The notes under the pieces: generated by a model | Seen by the model: only the letters and a program-made list of their open reading frames with translations | What the model was told of the DNA's origin: nothing | The model's database searches: none | Shown: piece by piece, positions 52,792-61,391 of the stretch | Layout: every line of letters begins with the position of its first letter | Position numbering within the stretch: position 1 is the first letter of the stretch | Made by a program: the position numbers and the translations under genes | Assembly: GCF_003003175.1 (NCBI RefSeq) | Contig: NZ_PVTY01000009.1 | Coordinates: 108,529 to 172,528 of the forward strand | Direction of reading: 5' to 3' | Source: Nesterenkonia sandarakina | GTDB taxonomy: Bacteria; Actinomycetota; Actinomycetes; Actinomycetales; Micrococcaceae | Length of the DNA: 64,000 bases

Positions 52792-53256
52792 GTGAGCACA
52801 CCCTTGAAGTCGCAGCTTGACCGGCGGACGGTGCTCTCCGGAGTGCTCTTCGGATCGGGGATCGCAGCCTCGATGATCGACCTGTTCATCTTCCACCTGG
52901 CCTTGCAGTGGCACCACTTCTATGACCTCTCGACCACAGAGGTCGCGCTGACCATCGACGGCTTCTTCCACGCCTTCGGTTGGTTCATCACCGTCTGGGG
53001 GCTGTTCCTGCTGGCCGACGTCCGCCGCCGCACGGAAGTGCACTGGGTGCGCTGGACCGGTGCGGTCCTTGCCGGCGTCGGGTTCTTCCAGCTCTTCGAC
53101 GGAGTCGTCTTCCATAAGCTGCTCGGGATCCATCAGATCCGGTACGGCGTGGATCTGTTCGTCTATGACCTGACGTGGATCGGCTCAGCTGTGATGCTGC
53201 TGATGTTTGGGCTGCTCATGCTGCGCCGCACCCGACCAGCCAGGCTTAGGGCCTGA
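52792..53256 (+). CDS. DUF2243 membrane protein
   Basis: This 154-residue protein has four membrane helices and the DUF2243 motif pattern: GVLFGSGIAASMIDLFIFHLALQWHHFYD, FHAFGWF and FDGVVFHKLLGIHQIRYG, rich in intramembrane histidines. Function is unknown; it often sits beside ctaG, as here. GTG 52792 is seven bases downstream of TAGGCT (52779-52784) with no Shine-Dalgarno sequence, again a leaderless-type start. The 281-base stretch before it shows no other gene. Confidence 0.87.
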   Translation: MSTPLKSQLDRRTVLSGVLFGSGIAASMIDLFIFHLALQWHHFYDLSTTEVALTIDGFFHAFGWFITVWGLFLLADVRRRTEVHWVRWTGAVLAGVGFFQLFDGVVFHKLLGIHQIRYGVDLFVYDLTWIGSAVMLLMFGLLMLRRTRPARLRA

Positions 53257-53273
53257 GTGCTGACGAGCCGCTG

Positions 53274-54101
53274 ATGCGACATCAGGAGCAGCACCTCGAT
53301 GGCCTCACCGGGATCGCACCGGCCGATCCGCTGGTCTGGGCCGCGCTCGACGTCGTCCTCGTGCTGATCCTGGTGCTCGCCGCAGTCGGTCATGCCGCGG
53401 GGCTGCGGGCGGCACGCCGCCGCAGCCCCTGGCCGCTGCACCGCAGCATCCTGTTCTATCTGGGACTGCTCTGTGCCGCGGCCGCGCTGCTCGGACCCGT
53501 GGCCAGCGCAGCGCACAGCAGCTTCACCGCGCACATGCTCGGTCACCTTCTGCTGGGCATGATCTCCCCTCTGCTGTTGGCGCGCAGTGCGCCCGTCACT
53601 CTGGCGCTGCGCGCGCTGCCGGTCCAGGCCGCACGGGTGCTCTCCCGGGTTCTGCGCAGCCCCGGCGCCCGGGTGCTCACTCACCCGGTGGTCGCCGGCA
53701 CGCTGAACGCGGGCGGTCTCTGGCTGCTTTACGCCACCGATCTGCTCCAGGTCATGCATGTCTCCCCAGTGGCCTACACCCTGGTCCACCTGCACATCTT
53801 CGTGGTCGGCTACGTGTTCTCGGCGTCGTTGGTCGGGGTCGATCCGGATCCGCATCGGGCGTCGATGGCGCTGCGCTCAACGGTGCTGGTCCTGTTCATC
53901 GCCGCGCATTCGATCCTCGCGAAATGGCTCTATGCGCATCCTCCGGAGGGGGCGGCAGACGGTGACGCGCGGGCGGGAGCGCAGCTGATGTACTACGGCG
54001 GGGACGCCGCGGACGTCGCGCTGCTGGTGCTGCTCTTCACCGGCTGGTACTCCGCCAACGGTCCGCGCAGCGGCCAGACGGTTCGACCCGGCGGGCGATG
54101 A
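53274..54101 (+). CDS. CtaG (caa3-type) cytochrome c oxidase assembly-like membrane protein
   Basis: This 275-residue protein has about seven helices and the CtaG_caa3 signatures: LLGPVASAAHSSFTAHMLGHLLLGMISPLLLARSAPVTLAL, with the paired His residues, HLHIFVVGYVFSAS, and MYYGGDAADVALL near the C-terminus. Bacillus CtaG is needed for active caa3 oxidase; the actinobacterial form is assumed to act in copper/oxidase assembly. It follows DUF2243 after 17 bases, and the two probably work together. Confidence 0.86.
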   Translation: MRHQEQHLDGLTGIAPADPLVWAALDVVLVLILVLAAVGHAAGLRAARRRSPWPLHRSILFYLGLLCAAAALLGPVASAAHSSFTAHMLGHLLLGMISPLLLARSAPVTLALRALPVQAARVLSRVLRSPGARVLTHPVVAGTLNAGGLWLLYATDLLQVMHVSPVAYTLVHLHIFVVGYVFSASLVGVDPDPHRASMALRSTVLVLFIAAHSILAKWLYAHPPEGAADGDARAGAQLMYYGGDAADVALLVLLFTGWYSANGPRSGQTVRPGGR

Positions 54102-54142
54102 CGCTGCACGCCGGGGGTCGACCCGGCCGGCAGTTCCGGCGG

Positions 54143-54562
54143 TCAGTTCTTCGCGGCGGCGCGGATCGCGTCCAGCGCCGCGCGCAGGCGCTGCTCGGCG
54201 TCCTCGGCTACCTCTCGGACCGCATCCGACCCGCTGAGCTGGACCATCGTCTGCGGATCGATCGTCTCAACGATGGCCCGGTCCTCTGCGGCGGCGCGAC
54301 GGACCACCACATTGCATGGCAGCAGCGCGCCGAGCTGCGGCTCGGCGGCGAGGGCCTTGCTGGCCAACGTCGGGTTGCAGGCACCGAGGATGATGTAGTC
54401 CCCGACCGCCTCGCCGGACTCCGCGCCGAGCTTCTTGGTGAAGGTCGCCTTGACGTCGATCTCGGTGAGGATTCCGAAACCCTGATCGGCGAGTGCAGCT
54501 CGGGTGGTCTCCACCGCCTGGTCATAGGTCATCGGGACGGTGATCGTGTGGGTGTAGCTCAT
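54143..54562 (-). CDS. DUF302 family protein
   Basis: This 139-residue protein has the DUF302 pattern: TYDQAVETTRAALADQGFGILTEIDVKATFTKKLG, then YIILGACNPTLASKAL and a LPCNVVVRRA strand with the conserved Cys. DUF302 proteins are small and bind an unknown ligand, possibly a metal or thiol. AAGGAG lies six bases before the ATG. Convergent with ctaG. Confidence 0.88.
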   Translation of the reverse strand: MSYTHTITVPMTYDQAVETTRAALADQGFGILTEIDVKATFTKKLGAESGEAVGDYIILGACNPTLASKALAAEPQLGALLPCNVVVRRAAAEDRAIVETIDPQTMVQLSGSDAVREVAEDAEQRLRAALDAIRAAAKN

Positions 54563-54741
54563 TGCGCGCTCCTTCGTCAGCCTTGAATGGCACCTGAAAG
54601 TGCCGACACGGCTCGGCGCCCGTCGGTGCTTGCACCGCGTCGCCTGGGACCATCATGGATGCTGATCCTGACTGGGGACTGACGCCGCGACCGGTAAGGT
54701 GCCCTGGTCCAGACGGATGCATCAACGCGAAAGGCACCACC

Positions 54742-55371
54742 GTGAGTGACGAGAACCCGAGGGACTTCTGGGAGACCCGCTACGCCGATTCAGAACGAGT
54801 CTGGTCCGGGAGGGTCAACGCGACGATGAGCTCCCTCGTGGCCGAACTTGCGCCCGGACGTGCACTCGACCTCGGCTGCGGAGAGGGCGGAGATGTCCTC
54901 TGGCTGGCCGCACGAGGGTGGCAGGCGGTCGGCGTCGACATCTCGGCCACCGCCGTGGCGCGCGGGGCGGCTCACGCGGAGGCTGCGGATCTCCAGGGTG
55001 GCAGCGCTGAATTCCTCGCTGCAGAGCTCCCTGAAGGCATGCCAGAGGGGCCCTTTGATCTGGTCAGCGCCTCCTTCCTGCAGTCTCCGGTGGCACTTGA
55101 TCGGCAGCGGATCCTCCAGACAGCGGCAGCGCGGGTCGCTGTGGGAGGACACCTGCTGGTGGTCTCTCATGCGGCCGCACCACCGTGGTCCGCGCATCAG
55201 CATGCACCCGAGGAGATGCCCACGCTGGACGGCGACCTGACCGCCCTGGTCCCGCGGGAGGCGTGGGAGGTGCGGGTCGGTGAGCTGCGCACGCGGTCGA
55301 CGAAGGGACCGCATGGTGAAGACGCGACCCTGGATGACCTGGTCATTCTGGCCAAGCGGTTGCGCGTATGA
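54742..55371 (+). CDS. SAM-dependent methyltransferase (class I)
   Basis: This 209-residue Rossmann methyltransferase has motif I ALDLGCGEGGDVLWLA, the acidic residue in VGVDISATAVARG, and the post-I and IV regions PFDLVSASFLQSP. The N-terminus FWETRYADSERVWSGRVN is typical of the thiopurine/tellurite-resistance-like group (TehB-like), but the substrate cannot be fixed. Start GTG 54742 has AAAGG eight bases upstream. A small membrane protein and SdpI-like gene follow. Confidence 0.87.
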   Translation: MSDENPRDFWETRYADSERVWSGRVNATMSSLVAELAPGRALDLGCGEGGDVLWLAARGWQAVGVDISATAVARGAAHAEAADLQGGSAEFLAAELPEGMPEGPFDLVSASFLQSPVALDRQRILQTAAARVAVGGHLLVVSHAAAPPWSAHQHAPEEMPTLDGDLTALVPREAWEVRVGELRTRSTKGPHGEDATLDDLVILAKRLRV

Positions 55372-55429
55372 ACTAGTCTGGTGCCCAAGCCCAGGTCAGA
55401 ACCGCGGACGCAGCTGCAGAAAGGCACCC

Positions 55430-55537
55430 ATGGCGCATCGGAAGAAAGACCTCATGATCGGCTCCGCTGTCGGTCTGGTGCTGGTGGTGGCCTCCGAGGT
55501 GGTGCGGCAGTCTGAGACCGGGAGGCCTCACGCGTGA
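55430..55537 (+). CDS. Small single-span membrane protein (35 aa)
   Basis: This 35-residue frame begins MAHRKKDL, followed by one membrane helix IGSAVGLVLVVASEVV and a short tail. AAAGG precedes the ATG, and the stop overlaps the GTG start of the SdpI-like gene (GTGA). That ribosome site and coupling make it a credible real small gene. Confidence 0.5.
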   Translation: MAHRKKDLMIGSAVGLVLVVASEVVRQSETGRPHA

Positions 55538-55878
55538 TCGCGCTGATCTTCGGCCTGGTATTCATCGGCGTGGGGGTGCTGACCACGGTGCTGGCGTTCG
55601 CCTGCCGTCGCGGGACGCTGCCGCTGAACGCGTTTGTCGGCATTCGGATCCCCTCCACCACCATGAACGCCGAGACCTGGGTTCGCGCCCACCGCGCCGC
55701 CTGGCGCTGGATCGCGACCGCGGGAGCCGGCCCGGTGTTCTCCGGCCTGTTCCTCATGGTTCAGGGAGAGGAAAGCAGTGCCTGGGTCCTCGTCGGGACG
55801 CTCTGGCTGTTGGGCTTCATCCTGGCAGCCTCAGTCGTCGCGTCGCGCGCCGCCCGTGAGGACACCGCTGCCGCCTAA
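55534..55878 (+). CDS. SdpI-family-like membrane protein
   Basis: This 114-residue protein has three helices. The motif RRGTLPLNAFVGIRIPSTTMNAETWVRAHRAAWRW is the SdpI/YfhL C-terminal signature. In Bacillus SdpI gives immunity to the toxin SDP; in actinobacteria these short versions have no proven role and no toxin gene is nearby. The GTG start overlaps the 35-residue protein gene. Tail overlap of 4 bases with the convergent methionine aminopeptidase gene. Confidence 0.8.
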   Translation: MIALIFGLVFIGVGVLTTVLAFACRRGTLPLNAFVGIRIPSTTMNAETWVRAHRAAWRWIATAGAGPVFSGLFLMVQGEESSAWVLVGTLWLLGFILAASVVASRAAREDTAAA

Positions 55879-56660
55879 TCGCCCGATCGGGGCGTCGGCA
55901 GAGTCAGGATCTCCGCCCCGTCCTCGGTGATGGCGATGGTGTGCTCGCTGTGTGCGGTTCGGGCTCCGGTGGCGCTGCGCAGGGTCCAGCCATCGGCGTC
56001 GGTGCGCAGCTCGTCGGTATCCGCCATCACCCACGGCTCCAGGGCCAGCAGCAGACCGGGCTGAAGCTTGTACCCTCGCCCGGCATGCCCCGTGTTGACG
56101 ATGTGCGGGTCCTGATGCATCGTCGATCCCACTCCGTGTCCGCCGAACTGGGTGTTGATCGGATACCCGGCGTCGCTGAGCACGGTGCCGATGGCGTGGG
56201 AGAGGTCTCCGATTCGGGCTCCCGGGCCGGCGGCGGCGATGCCTGCGGCCAGCGCCCGCTCGGTGGCCTCGATCATCGCCGCATCCTCCGGTGCGGAGGA
56301 GTTCCCGACGATGAAGCTGATCGCGGAGTCAGCGACGACCCCGTCCAGGGACACGGCGAGGTCGAGGGTGAGCAGGTCGCCGTCGGCCAGCGTGTAGTCG
56401 TGGGGTCTGCCGTGGAGCACCGCGTCGTTCACCGAGGTGCAGATGTAGTGACCGAAAGGTCCGCGCCCGAAGGACGGCTCATAGGCGACGTAGCAGGAGG
56501 TGGCTCGGGCGTCGAGGATCATCTGCTTGGTCCAGGCATCGATCTCCAGCAGGTTGGTGCCCACGCTGGCGCGTGCCTTCATGGCCTGCAGGATGTCGGC
56601 GACCAGCGCGCCGGTGACGCGCCCCCGGGACAGTGCGGTGGCGTTGAGGATCTCGATCAT
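55875..56660 (-). CDS. Second type I methionine aminopeptidase
   Basis: This is a 261-residue M24 peptidase lacking the N-terminal extension of the enzyme at 44394. Metal ligands are in LTLDLAVSLDGVVADSAISF, GGHGVGSTMH, ALEPWVM and SEHTIAI. It would remove N-terminal Met like the other copy. Two type I copies are common in actinobacteria, where one is often dispensable. ATG 56660 overlaps the upstream small membrane protein gene (ATGA). Confidence 0.9.
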   Translation of the reverse strand: MIEILNATALSRGRVTGALVADILQAMKARASVGTNLLEIDAWTKQMILDARATSCYVAYEPSFGRGPFGHYICTSVNDAVLHGRPHDYTLADGDLLTLDLAVSLDGVVADSAISFIVGNSSAPEDAAMIEATERALAAGIAAAGPGARIGDLSHAIGTVLSDAGYPINTQFGGHGVGSTMHQDPHIVNTGHAGRGYKLQPGLLLALEPWVMADTDELRTDADGWTLRSATGARTAHSEHTIAITEDGAEILTLPTPRSGD

Positions 56661-56965
56661 GCGGCTCCTTCGGCAGCGGCGACGCGCCGGTTGTGCAGGT
56701 AGTTGCGCAGGCAGCCGGGAAGAGCGCCGATCACGATCAGGATCGGACCCATGGCGCGGCCATAGGCGTCACTGAACATCCAGGCACTGACCAGGAACAG
56801 GATGAACGCCAGGAGCCGCACCATCGCGACCTGCGGAGGGTTGTTCGGCGGCCTGCCGATGAAGAACGGCAGACGGGAATGGGGATTCACGCTCCGGAGC
56901 ATGTCGAAGGACGCAGTGAACAGCACTGCTGCCACAACCCAGAGAATGATCGCGATGAGCTCCAT
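56657..56965 (-). CDS. Small conserved membrane protein
   Basis: This 102-residue protein has an N-terminal helix (residues 2-20), a hydrophilic loop with SRLPFFIGRPPNNPPQVAMVRL and two more helices. The FIGRPPNNP motif is distinctive, but I know no family name. It overlaps the methionine aminopeptidase gene by 4 bases and so is probably co-translated with it. Role unknown. Confidence 0.6.
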   Translation of the reverse strand: MELIAIILWVVAAVLFTASFDMLRSVNPHSRLPFFIGRPPNNPPQVAMVRLLAFILFLVSAWMFSDAYGRAMGPILIVIGALPGCLRNYLHNRRVAAAEGAA

Positions 56966-57084
56966 CAGATCATTCCATCGTCCAGGGGTGCTCCCGTCAA
57001 TCTCCCCGCCGGTCAGTCGGGTGCGCCGGTCACTCGTAGAGTGGCGGCAGGGAGTCCCACCGCATCATCCATGGAGGTCACAGC

Positions 57085-57798
57085 GTGAGCATCGAATCCA
57101 GGCGCGCACCCGCACAGGAGGCCGAACAGGAGGCGGCGGCCGAACGTCTCGCCGCCCGTCTGGATCGGCCTATGGGACTGCTCGGCGTGCTCTTCCTCTT
57201 CGTCTTCCTGGGTCAGATGCTGGTCACGGAACCGGGGTGGAGCCGCGCACTGAGCATCGCCGGCTGGATGTTCTGGACCGTCTTCGTCGCTGAGTTCATC
57301 CTGCGCGCCTATGTGGCGGGCTTCCAGAAAGCCTTCTGGCGGCGCAACTGGTGGCAGGTGATCTTCCTGCTGGTGCCGTTCCTGCGCTTTGTCCGCGCCC
57401 TGCAGGCCGTGCGAGTGCTGCGTGTCGCTCGAGTCGCCCGGGTGGGCGGCATCCTCTCCGCCGGGGTGCGCGGCTCCAGATCTGCCGGACGGCTGCTCTC
57501 CAGCCGCATCGGATGGCTGGCGGCGGTGACCGTCGTCGTGATCATGGCGGCGAGCCAGCTGCTCTATGCCTTCGAATCGCACAACGACTACACCAGCGCG
57601 CTCTACGAGGCCGCCCTGGCCACGGTGACCGGCACCGGTATCACCACAGATGACCCGTTCTCCAAGGGCGTGCAGCTGGTCCTCGCCGTGTACTCCGTGG
57701 GCGTCTTCGCCACACTTGCAGGGTCCGTGGGCGCCTACTTCCTGCGCGGTCAGGATCCCTTGGTGGAAACCGCAGTGGAACCCGTCGGGGACGAATAG
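57085..57798 (+). CDS. Voltage-sensor-type ion channel with non-canonical filter
   Basis: This 237-residue protein has about six helices. An S4-like segment carries regularly spaced arginines (R101, R104, R110, R113, R116, R119). A pore helix and loop (SALYEAALATVTGTGITT) precede the last helix. The K+ channel filter TVGYG is replaced by TVTGTG at 180-185, with GTG for GYG. It probably forms a tetrameric cation channel; selectivity is uncertain. The GTG start at 57085 has GGAGG seven bases upstream. It is monocistronic. Confidence 0.8.
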   Translation: MSIESRRAPAQEAEQEAAAERLAARLDRPMGLLGVLFLFVFLGQMLVTEPGWSRALSIAGWMFWTVFVAEFILRAYVAGFQKAFWRRNWWQVIFLLVPFLRFVRALQAVRVLRVARVARVGGILSAGVRGSRSAGRLLSSRIGWLAAVTVVVIMAASQLLYAFESHNDYTSALYEAALATVTGTGITTDDPFSKGVQLVLAVYSVGVFATLAGSVGAYFLRGQDPLVETAVEPVGDE

Positions 57799-57819
57799 GT
57801 CTCGGCAAGCCGAGCTGCG

Positions 57820-58359
57820 TCAACTGCCTCTGACTCCCCCGAGGTCCTGGTAGGCCGCGGGGCGCAGCGACTCGCCGTCGACGGTCAGGGTCTCCGCTCC
57901 CGGCACCCGGTCGGTGTTCTGCGCGCTGACCGCGAGCCAGCCGCCGTCCTCGGTCTCCGACCCTCCGGGCTGGTGCTCCACGGTGAAGCTGATCACGCCC
58001 TGCCGGGTGCCCAGGGCCGCGCCCGGGTCGTCCCCGGGGGCGGGGGTCTGGCCGGTGAGCGTCCACAGCGCGTGGACGACGGCGATGCTCTCCCCCAGCT
58101 CACGCACCGTGACCGTTTCGAGCCGCATCTCTGAACCGTTGAAGATCTTCCGGAATCCATAGTCGTGGGCGCTGCGAATCCTGCTGCGGCTGCCCCACCA
58201 GAGGCCGACCACGTTGACGAAGTCGGCATCCTCGACGAACAGCGCGGCCAGCGCGTCGGCGTCGGCCGCGTTCCAGGCTGCAGCGAATCCTGCGGCGATG
58301 CCCGCGGGAGAGCGGATCCCGCTGGCGCTGCTGGGGCCGTGGCCGTGTGAGGCGGTCAT
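57820..58359 (-). CDS. SnoaL/NTF2-like protein (SgcJ/EcaC family)
   Basis: This is a 179-residue cone-fold protein: IAAGFAAAWNAADADALAALFVEDADFVNVVGLWWGSRSRI, HDYGFRKIF, and VVHALWTLTGQ with a C-terminal WLAVSAQNTD. This SgcJ/EcaC/DUF4440 pattern is found in proteins of unknown catalytic role, some in antibiotic pathways. Its start overlaps the SDR gene stop by 4 bases (ATGA), so the two form an operon. Confidence 0.85.
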   Translation of the reverse strand: MTASHGHGPSSASGIRSPAGIAAGFAAAWNAADADALAALFVEDADFVNVVGLWWGSRSRIRSAHDYGFRKIFNGSEMRLETVTVRELGESIAVVHALWTLTGQTPAPGDDPGAALGTRQGVISFTVEHQPGGSETEDGGWLAVSAQNTDRVPGAETLTVDGESLRPAAYQDLGGVRGS

Positions 58360-59156
58360 GGCAGGATCGAATCGACGTAGCCGCCGTCGACGCGCAGGGC
58401 ACCGCCGGTGGTGGCTGAGGCCAGCGGTGAGGCGAGGTGGATGACCATATTCGCGATCTCCTCGGGTTCGATGAGTCGGTGCAGCAGCGACTGGGGCCGT
58501 TGTTCCTGCATGAACTCGCGCTGCGCCTCGGCCCAGGGCGTGGAGGTGTCCACCAGCTGGTAGACGAAGTCTTCGACGCCTTCGGTGTGCGTGGGCCCGG
58601 CCAGCACTGAGTTCACGGTGACGCCAGTGCCGGCGGCCTCCTTCGCGAAGCCTCGGGACACCGCGAGCAGCGCGGACTTGGTCGCTCCGTAATGGACCAT
58701 CTCAGCGGGGATCACCACGGCGGAGTCACTGGCGATGTTGATGATCCGGCCCCATCCGCGGCGCATCATCTGCGGCAGCGTGGCGCGGATCAGACGGACC
58801 GCGGAGAGGACGTTGACCTCCCAGAACCGCTGCCACTCGGCGTCGCCGATCTCCAATGCGGGCTGGGCGCCGAAGATCCCGAGATTGTTCACCAGGATAT
58901 CGATGTCCCCCGTGGCGCCGAGGGCTTCGGCCAACCCTTCGTCGGTGGTGACGTCCCCGGGTGCGGCGAACAGATTCTCCGAGGGCAGGCCCCGCTCGGC
59001 CAGGGCGAGGATCGCAGATTCGACCTTCTCTGCGCCGCGCCCATTGATCGCGACTCGGGCTCCGGCCTCGGCAAGTCGCTTCGCGATCGCGTAGCCGATG
59101 CCCTGCGTGGATCCGCTCACGAACGCGGTCTTGCCGGTGAGATCCAGGCTGATCAT
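58356..59156 (-). CDS. Short-chain dehydrogenase/reductase
   Basis: This 266-residue classical SDR has SGSTQGIG for NAD(P), NNLGIF in place of NNAG, a catalytic Ser in NIASDSAVVIP and YGATK for the YxxxK pair. The C-terminus DGGYVDSI is typical of 3-oxoacyl-reductase-like enzymes. The substrate is unknown. It is the first gene of a two-gene operon with the NTF2-like protein. ATG 59156 has GAGCAG upstream. Confidence 0.88.
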   Translation of the reverse strand: MISLDLTGKTAFVSGSTQGIGYAIAKRLAEAGARVAINGRGAEKVESAILALAERGLPSENLFAAPGDVTTDEGLAEALGATGDIDILVNNLGIFGAQPALEIGDAEWQRFWEVNVLSAVRLIRATLPQMMRRGWGRIINIASDSAVVIPAEMVHYGATKSALLAVSRGFAKEAAGTGVTVNSVLAGPTHTEGVEDFVYQLVDTSTPWAEAQREFMQEQRPQSLLHRLIEPEEIANMVIHLASPLASATTGGALRVDGGYVDSILP

Positions 59157-59273
59157 GGTCTGCTCCTGCCGGTGTGGAGTGGTGGCGCTGGGTATGGCGC
59201 AGTCGCTGGCGCTGAGGACGCGGCAGTGGAGCTGCCCGAAGCCGTGTTGATCCCAAGCTGGATCAGCAGAGGT

Positions 59274-60050
59274 TCATTCCCAGAGGATGGGCGCGGGTTC
59301 CAAGAGCTGAGGTCCGTTGTTGCGCACGTTGCCGACGGCTGGGTCCACCTCGTAGATCTCCCAGGTGGAGGCGACTGCAGGGATCTGGCTGCGCAGCTCT
59401 TCGAGCAGGACCTCGAGCTCGTCGGGGGTCTTCTCCCCCGGGTGGATCCACTGAGCGGCGAACTCCGCCGTCATGGCCAGCGGAATTCGGTCATGCAGTG
59501 CCCCGAGGTCGCTGAGCACGCCGTCGTCGGTGGTCTCAGGGGATGGGCCGGTGAGGATGGTGCAGGAGAGGATCCACGGGTCGGACTCACCACGGGCCTC
59601 GGCATCCTTGTCCTTCCACCACTCATAGAGTCCGGCGAAGACCAGGGGCGTGCCGTCGGCGGCGTGGATGGCGTGCGGGCGCTTCTTCGCGCCCCCTGCT
59701 TTCCACTCGTAATAGGCCTCGGCGGGGACCGCGCAGCGTCGAGCCTTGGCTGCGGAGCGGAAGCTCGGTTTGGACGCCACCGTCTCCGAGCGGGCGTTGA
59801 AGGTGCGGGAGCTGAACGTCATGTCCTTGGCCCACCCGGGCAACAGGCCCCACCGGGCGGGGTGAAGCTCGCGCCGCAGCTCCCCGGCGTCGTCGTAGCG
59901 CTCCACCAGGATGGGCACGGTGGAGGTCGGGGCGATGTTCCAGTTGGGCGCGAGCTCGAAGGCCGGGGGCTGCACCGGGCCGAGGCGCGCCCGGTTCAGA
60001 TCACCGGCCAGATCGCCGGTGTCCTTGGCCATGACATAGCGTCCACACAT
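59274..60050 (-). CDS. SRAP (YedK/HMCES) abasic-site-binding protein
   Basis: This 258-residue protein has the catalytic Cys2 (MCGRY). It also has NWNIAPTSTVPIL, RWGLLPGWA, FNARSETVASKPSF, the AYYEWK motif with catalytic Glu, and LHDRIPL with the conserved His. SRAP proteins form a thiazolidine cross-link with abasic sites in single-stranded DNA and shield them. Here it is a single-gene unit. Confidence 0.94.
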   Translation of the reverse strand: MCGRYVMAKDTGDLAGDLNRARLGPVQPPAFELAPNWNIAPTSTVPILVERYDDAGELRRELHPARWGLLPGWAKDMTFSSRTFNARSETVASKPSFRSAAKARRCAVPAEAYYEWKAGGAKKRPHAIHAADGTPLVFAGLYEWWKDKDAEARGESDPWILSCTILTGPSPETTDDGVLSDLGALHDRIPLAMTAEFAAQWIHPGEKTPDELEVLLEELRSQIPAVASTWEIYEVDPAVGNVRNNGPQLLEPAPILWE

Positions 60051-60129
60051 GGTCTGAGCTTTGCAGATGCAGGTGTGGAGGGCAATCGCTCTGCGTCCTG
60101 GTGCGCTGCTCGGTGTGGCGGACGGTGCG

Positions 60130-60339
60130 TCAGCCCTGGGCGGAGTCGGGGCGGGCGTGTCTCAGGGCGAGGGCGGCCCCACCGAATCCCGCTGCCACGA
60201 CTCCCAGGGTGATGGCCGCCCAGGTCTGGAGGGGTGAGGGAGAGTCGAAGAGGTGCGGGATCAGCACGATCAGGGCGGAGGCGGCAAGCGCAAGTCCGAT
60301 GATCACGACGACGATGTGCGTCTGATTCTTCTTGCTCAT
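60130..60339 (-). CDS. Small two-helix membrane protein (69 aa)
   Basis: This 69-residue protein has two clear membrane helices (THIVVVIIGLALAASALIVLI and WAAITLGVVAAGFGGAALAL) separated by a short loop. No family recognised. TTGTGT and CAGAAT at a 17-base spacing lie seven bases before the ATG on the minus strand, so it probably has its own leaderless transcript. Confidence 0.55.
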   Translation of the reverse strand: MSKKNQTHIVVVIIGLALAASALIVLIPHLFDSPSPLQTWAAITLGVVAAGFGGAALALRHARPDSAQG

Positions 60340-60434
60340 CGTGCTTATTCTGCTCGGAACAGGTTGGTGACACAACAGGGTCCAGGGCTTTGAGGAGGGC
60401 AGATGTGGTCTGAAGGGTGGCAGTTGTGGTGCAG

Positions 60435-61325
60435 TCAGGTCTCTGCGAAGAACTCCAGGACCTGGGTGGCAGTGGAGTCTGGAGCTTCGTCGACGACGTA
60501 GTGGCCGGCGTGATCAATCAGCGCCAAGCGAGCATCCGCGCCGATGGCGGCGGTGTCTTCGAAGAGCCTACGGGCCACGTGAGGAGGGAAGCCGATGTCT
60601 GCTGCGCCAAAGACGAACAGCACTGGCCTTGCGAAGCGTTGTTCTCGGTATGCCCCCCGCACGATGCGCACGAGTTCAGGAAGCACCATCCGTCGACACA
60701 GCGGCGCGGCTGCCTTCGAAAGCTCAGCGTCACGCAGCAGCAACACATAGGTCGCGACGGCCGCCGGGTCGAAGGCGGGCGAGGAGAACTGGGTGAACAG
60801 GTGCCGCGGAAGGTGCCCTTCGCGCAACAGGGCCGGTCCCAGACCCGGAATCGCAAGGACCTCCTGGTGCCAGAGATGCCGCATTCCGGGGACCAGATCG
60901 AGCGAGAACCTCATCTGCGGAGGCGGCACGGCGAGGATCACCTGGGCGGAGAATCGCTCAGGGTGCTCCAGAGTCAGCTGGATGGCGGAGATCGCGCCCA
61001 TGTCATGACTGACGAGGCGCACACTGTTCAGCTCCAGGACGTCGAGCAGAGCGATGATGTCTTGGGCGCGCCGTGTCCTGGTGATCGCGTCGAAGGGGAG
61101 GTCACTCCACCCTTCACCCCGCAGATCCACCGCGATCGCGCGATACCCGTTCGCGGCCAGGGCGGGCATCAGCGTCCGCCACTCCCACCAGGTCTGCGCG
61201 AACCCGGAAAGCAACAGCACAGGCTCCCCGGAACCGATGGCGGCAACGTGCATTCGCCCATCGGATAGTTCCACGAACGTGTGGTCGACTCCCTCGACGA
61301 CCGGCATGTCCAGCGTGGTGGTCAT
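60435..61325 (-). CDS. Alpha/beta hydrolase, epoxide-hydrolase-like
   Basis: This 296-residue hydrolase has LLLSGFAQTWWEWRTLMPALA and a nucleophile elbow VSHDMGA, in which Asp108 replaces the usual serine, as in epoxide hydrolases and haloalkane dehalogenases. The late His is in IDHAGHYVVDEAP. The cap domain is helical. The substrate is unknown. ATG 61325 has AGGTG upstream. It is monocistronic. Confidence 0.86.
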   Translation of the reverse strand: MTTTLDMPVVEGVDHTFVELSDGRMHVAAIGSGEPVLLLSGFAQTWWEWRTLMPALAANGYRAIAVDLRGEGWSDLPFDAITRTRRAQDIIALLDVLELNSVRLVSHDMGAISAIQLTLEHPERFSAQVILAVPPPQMRFSLDLVPGMRHLWHQEVLAIPGLGPALLREGHLPRHLFTQFSSPAFDPAAVATYVLLLRDAELSKAAAPLCRRMVLPELVRIVRGAYREQRFARPVLFVFGAADIGFPPHVARRLFEDTAAIGADARLALIDHAGHYVVDEAPDSTATQVLEFFAET

Positions 61326-61391
61326 CTCGCACCTGCTTCGAGACTCAGGCGGGTAGATGGCACAAGAATATCGCCCGGCAGGCGACCTTCT

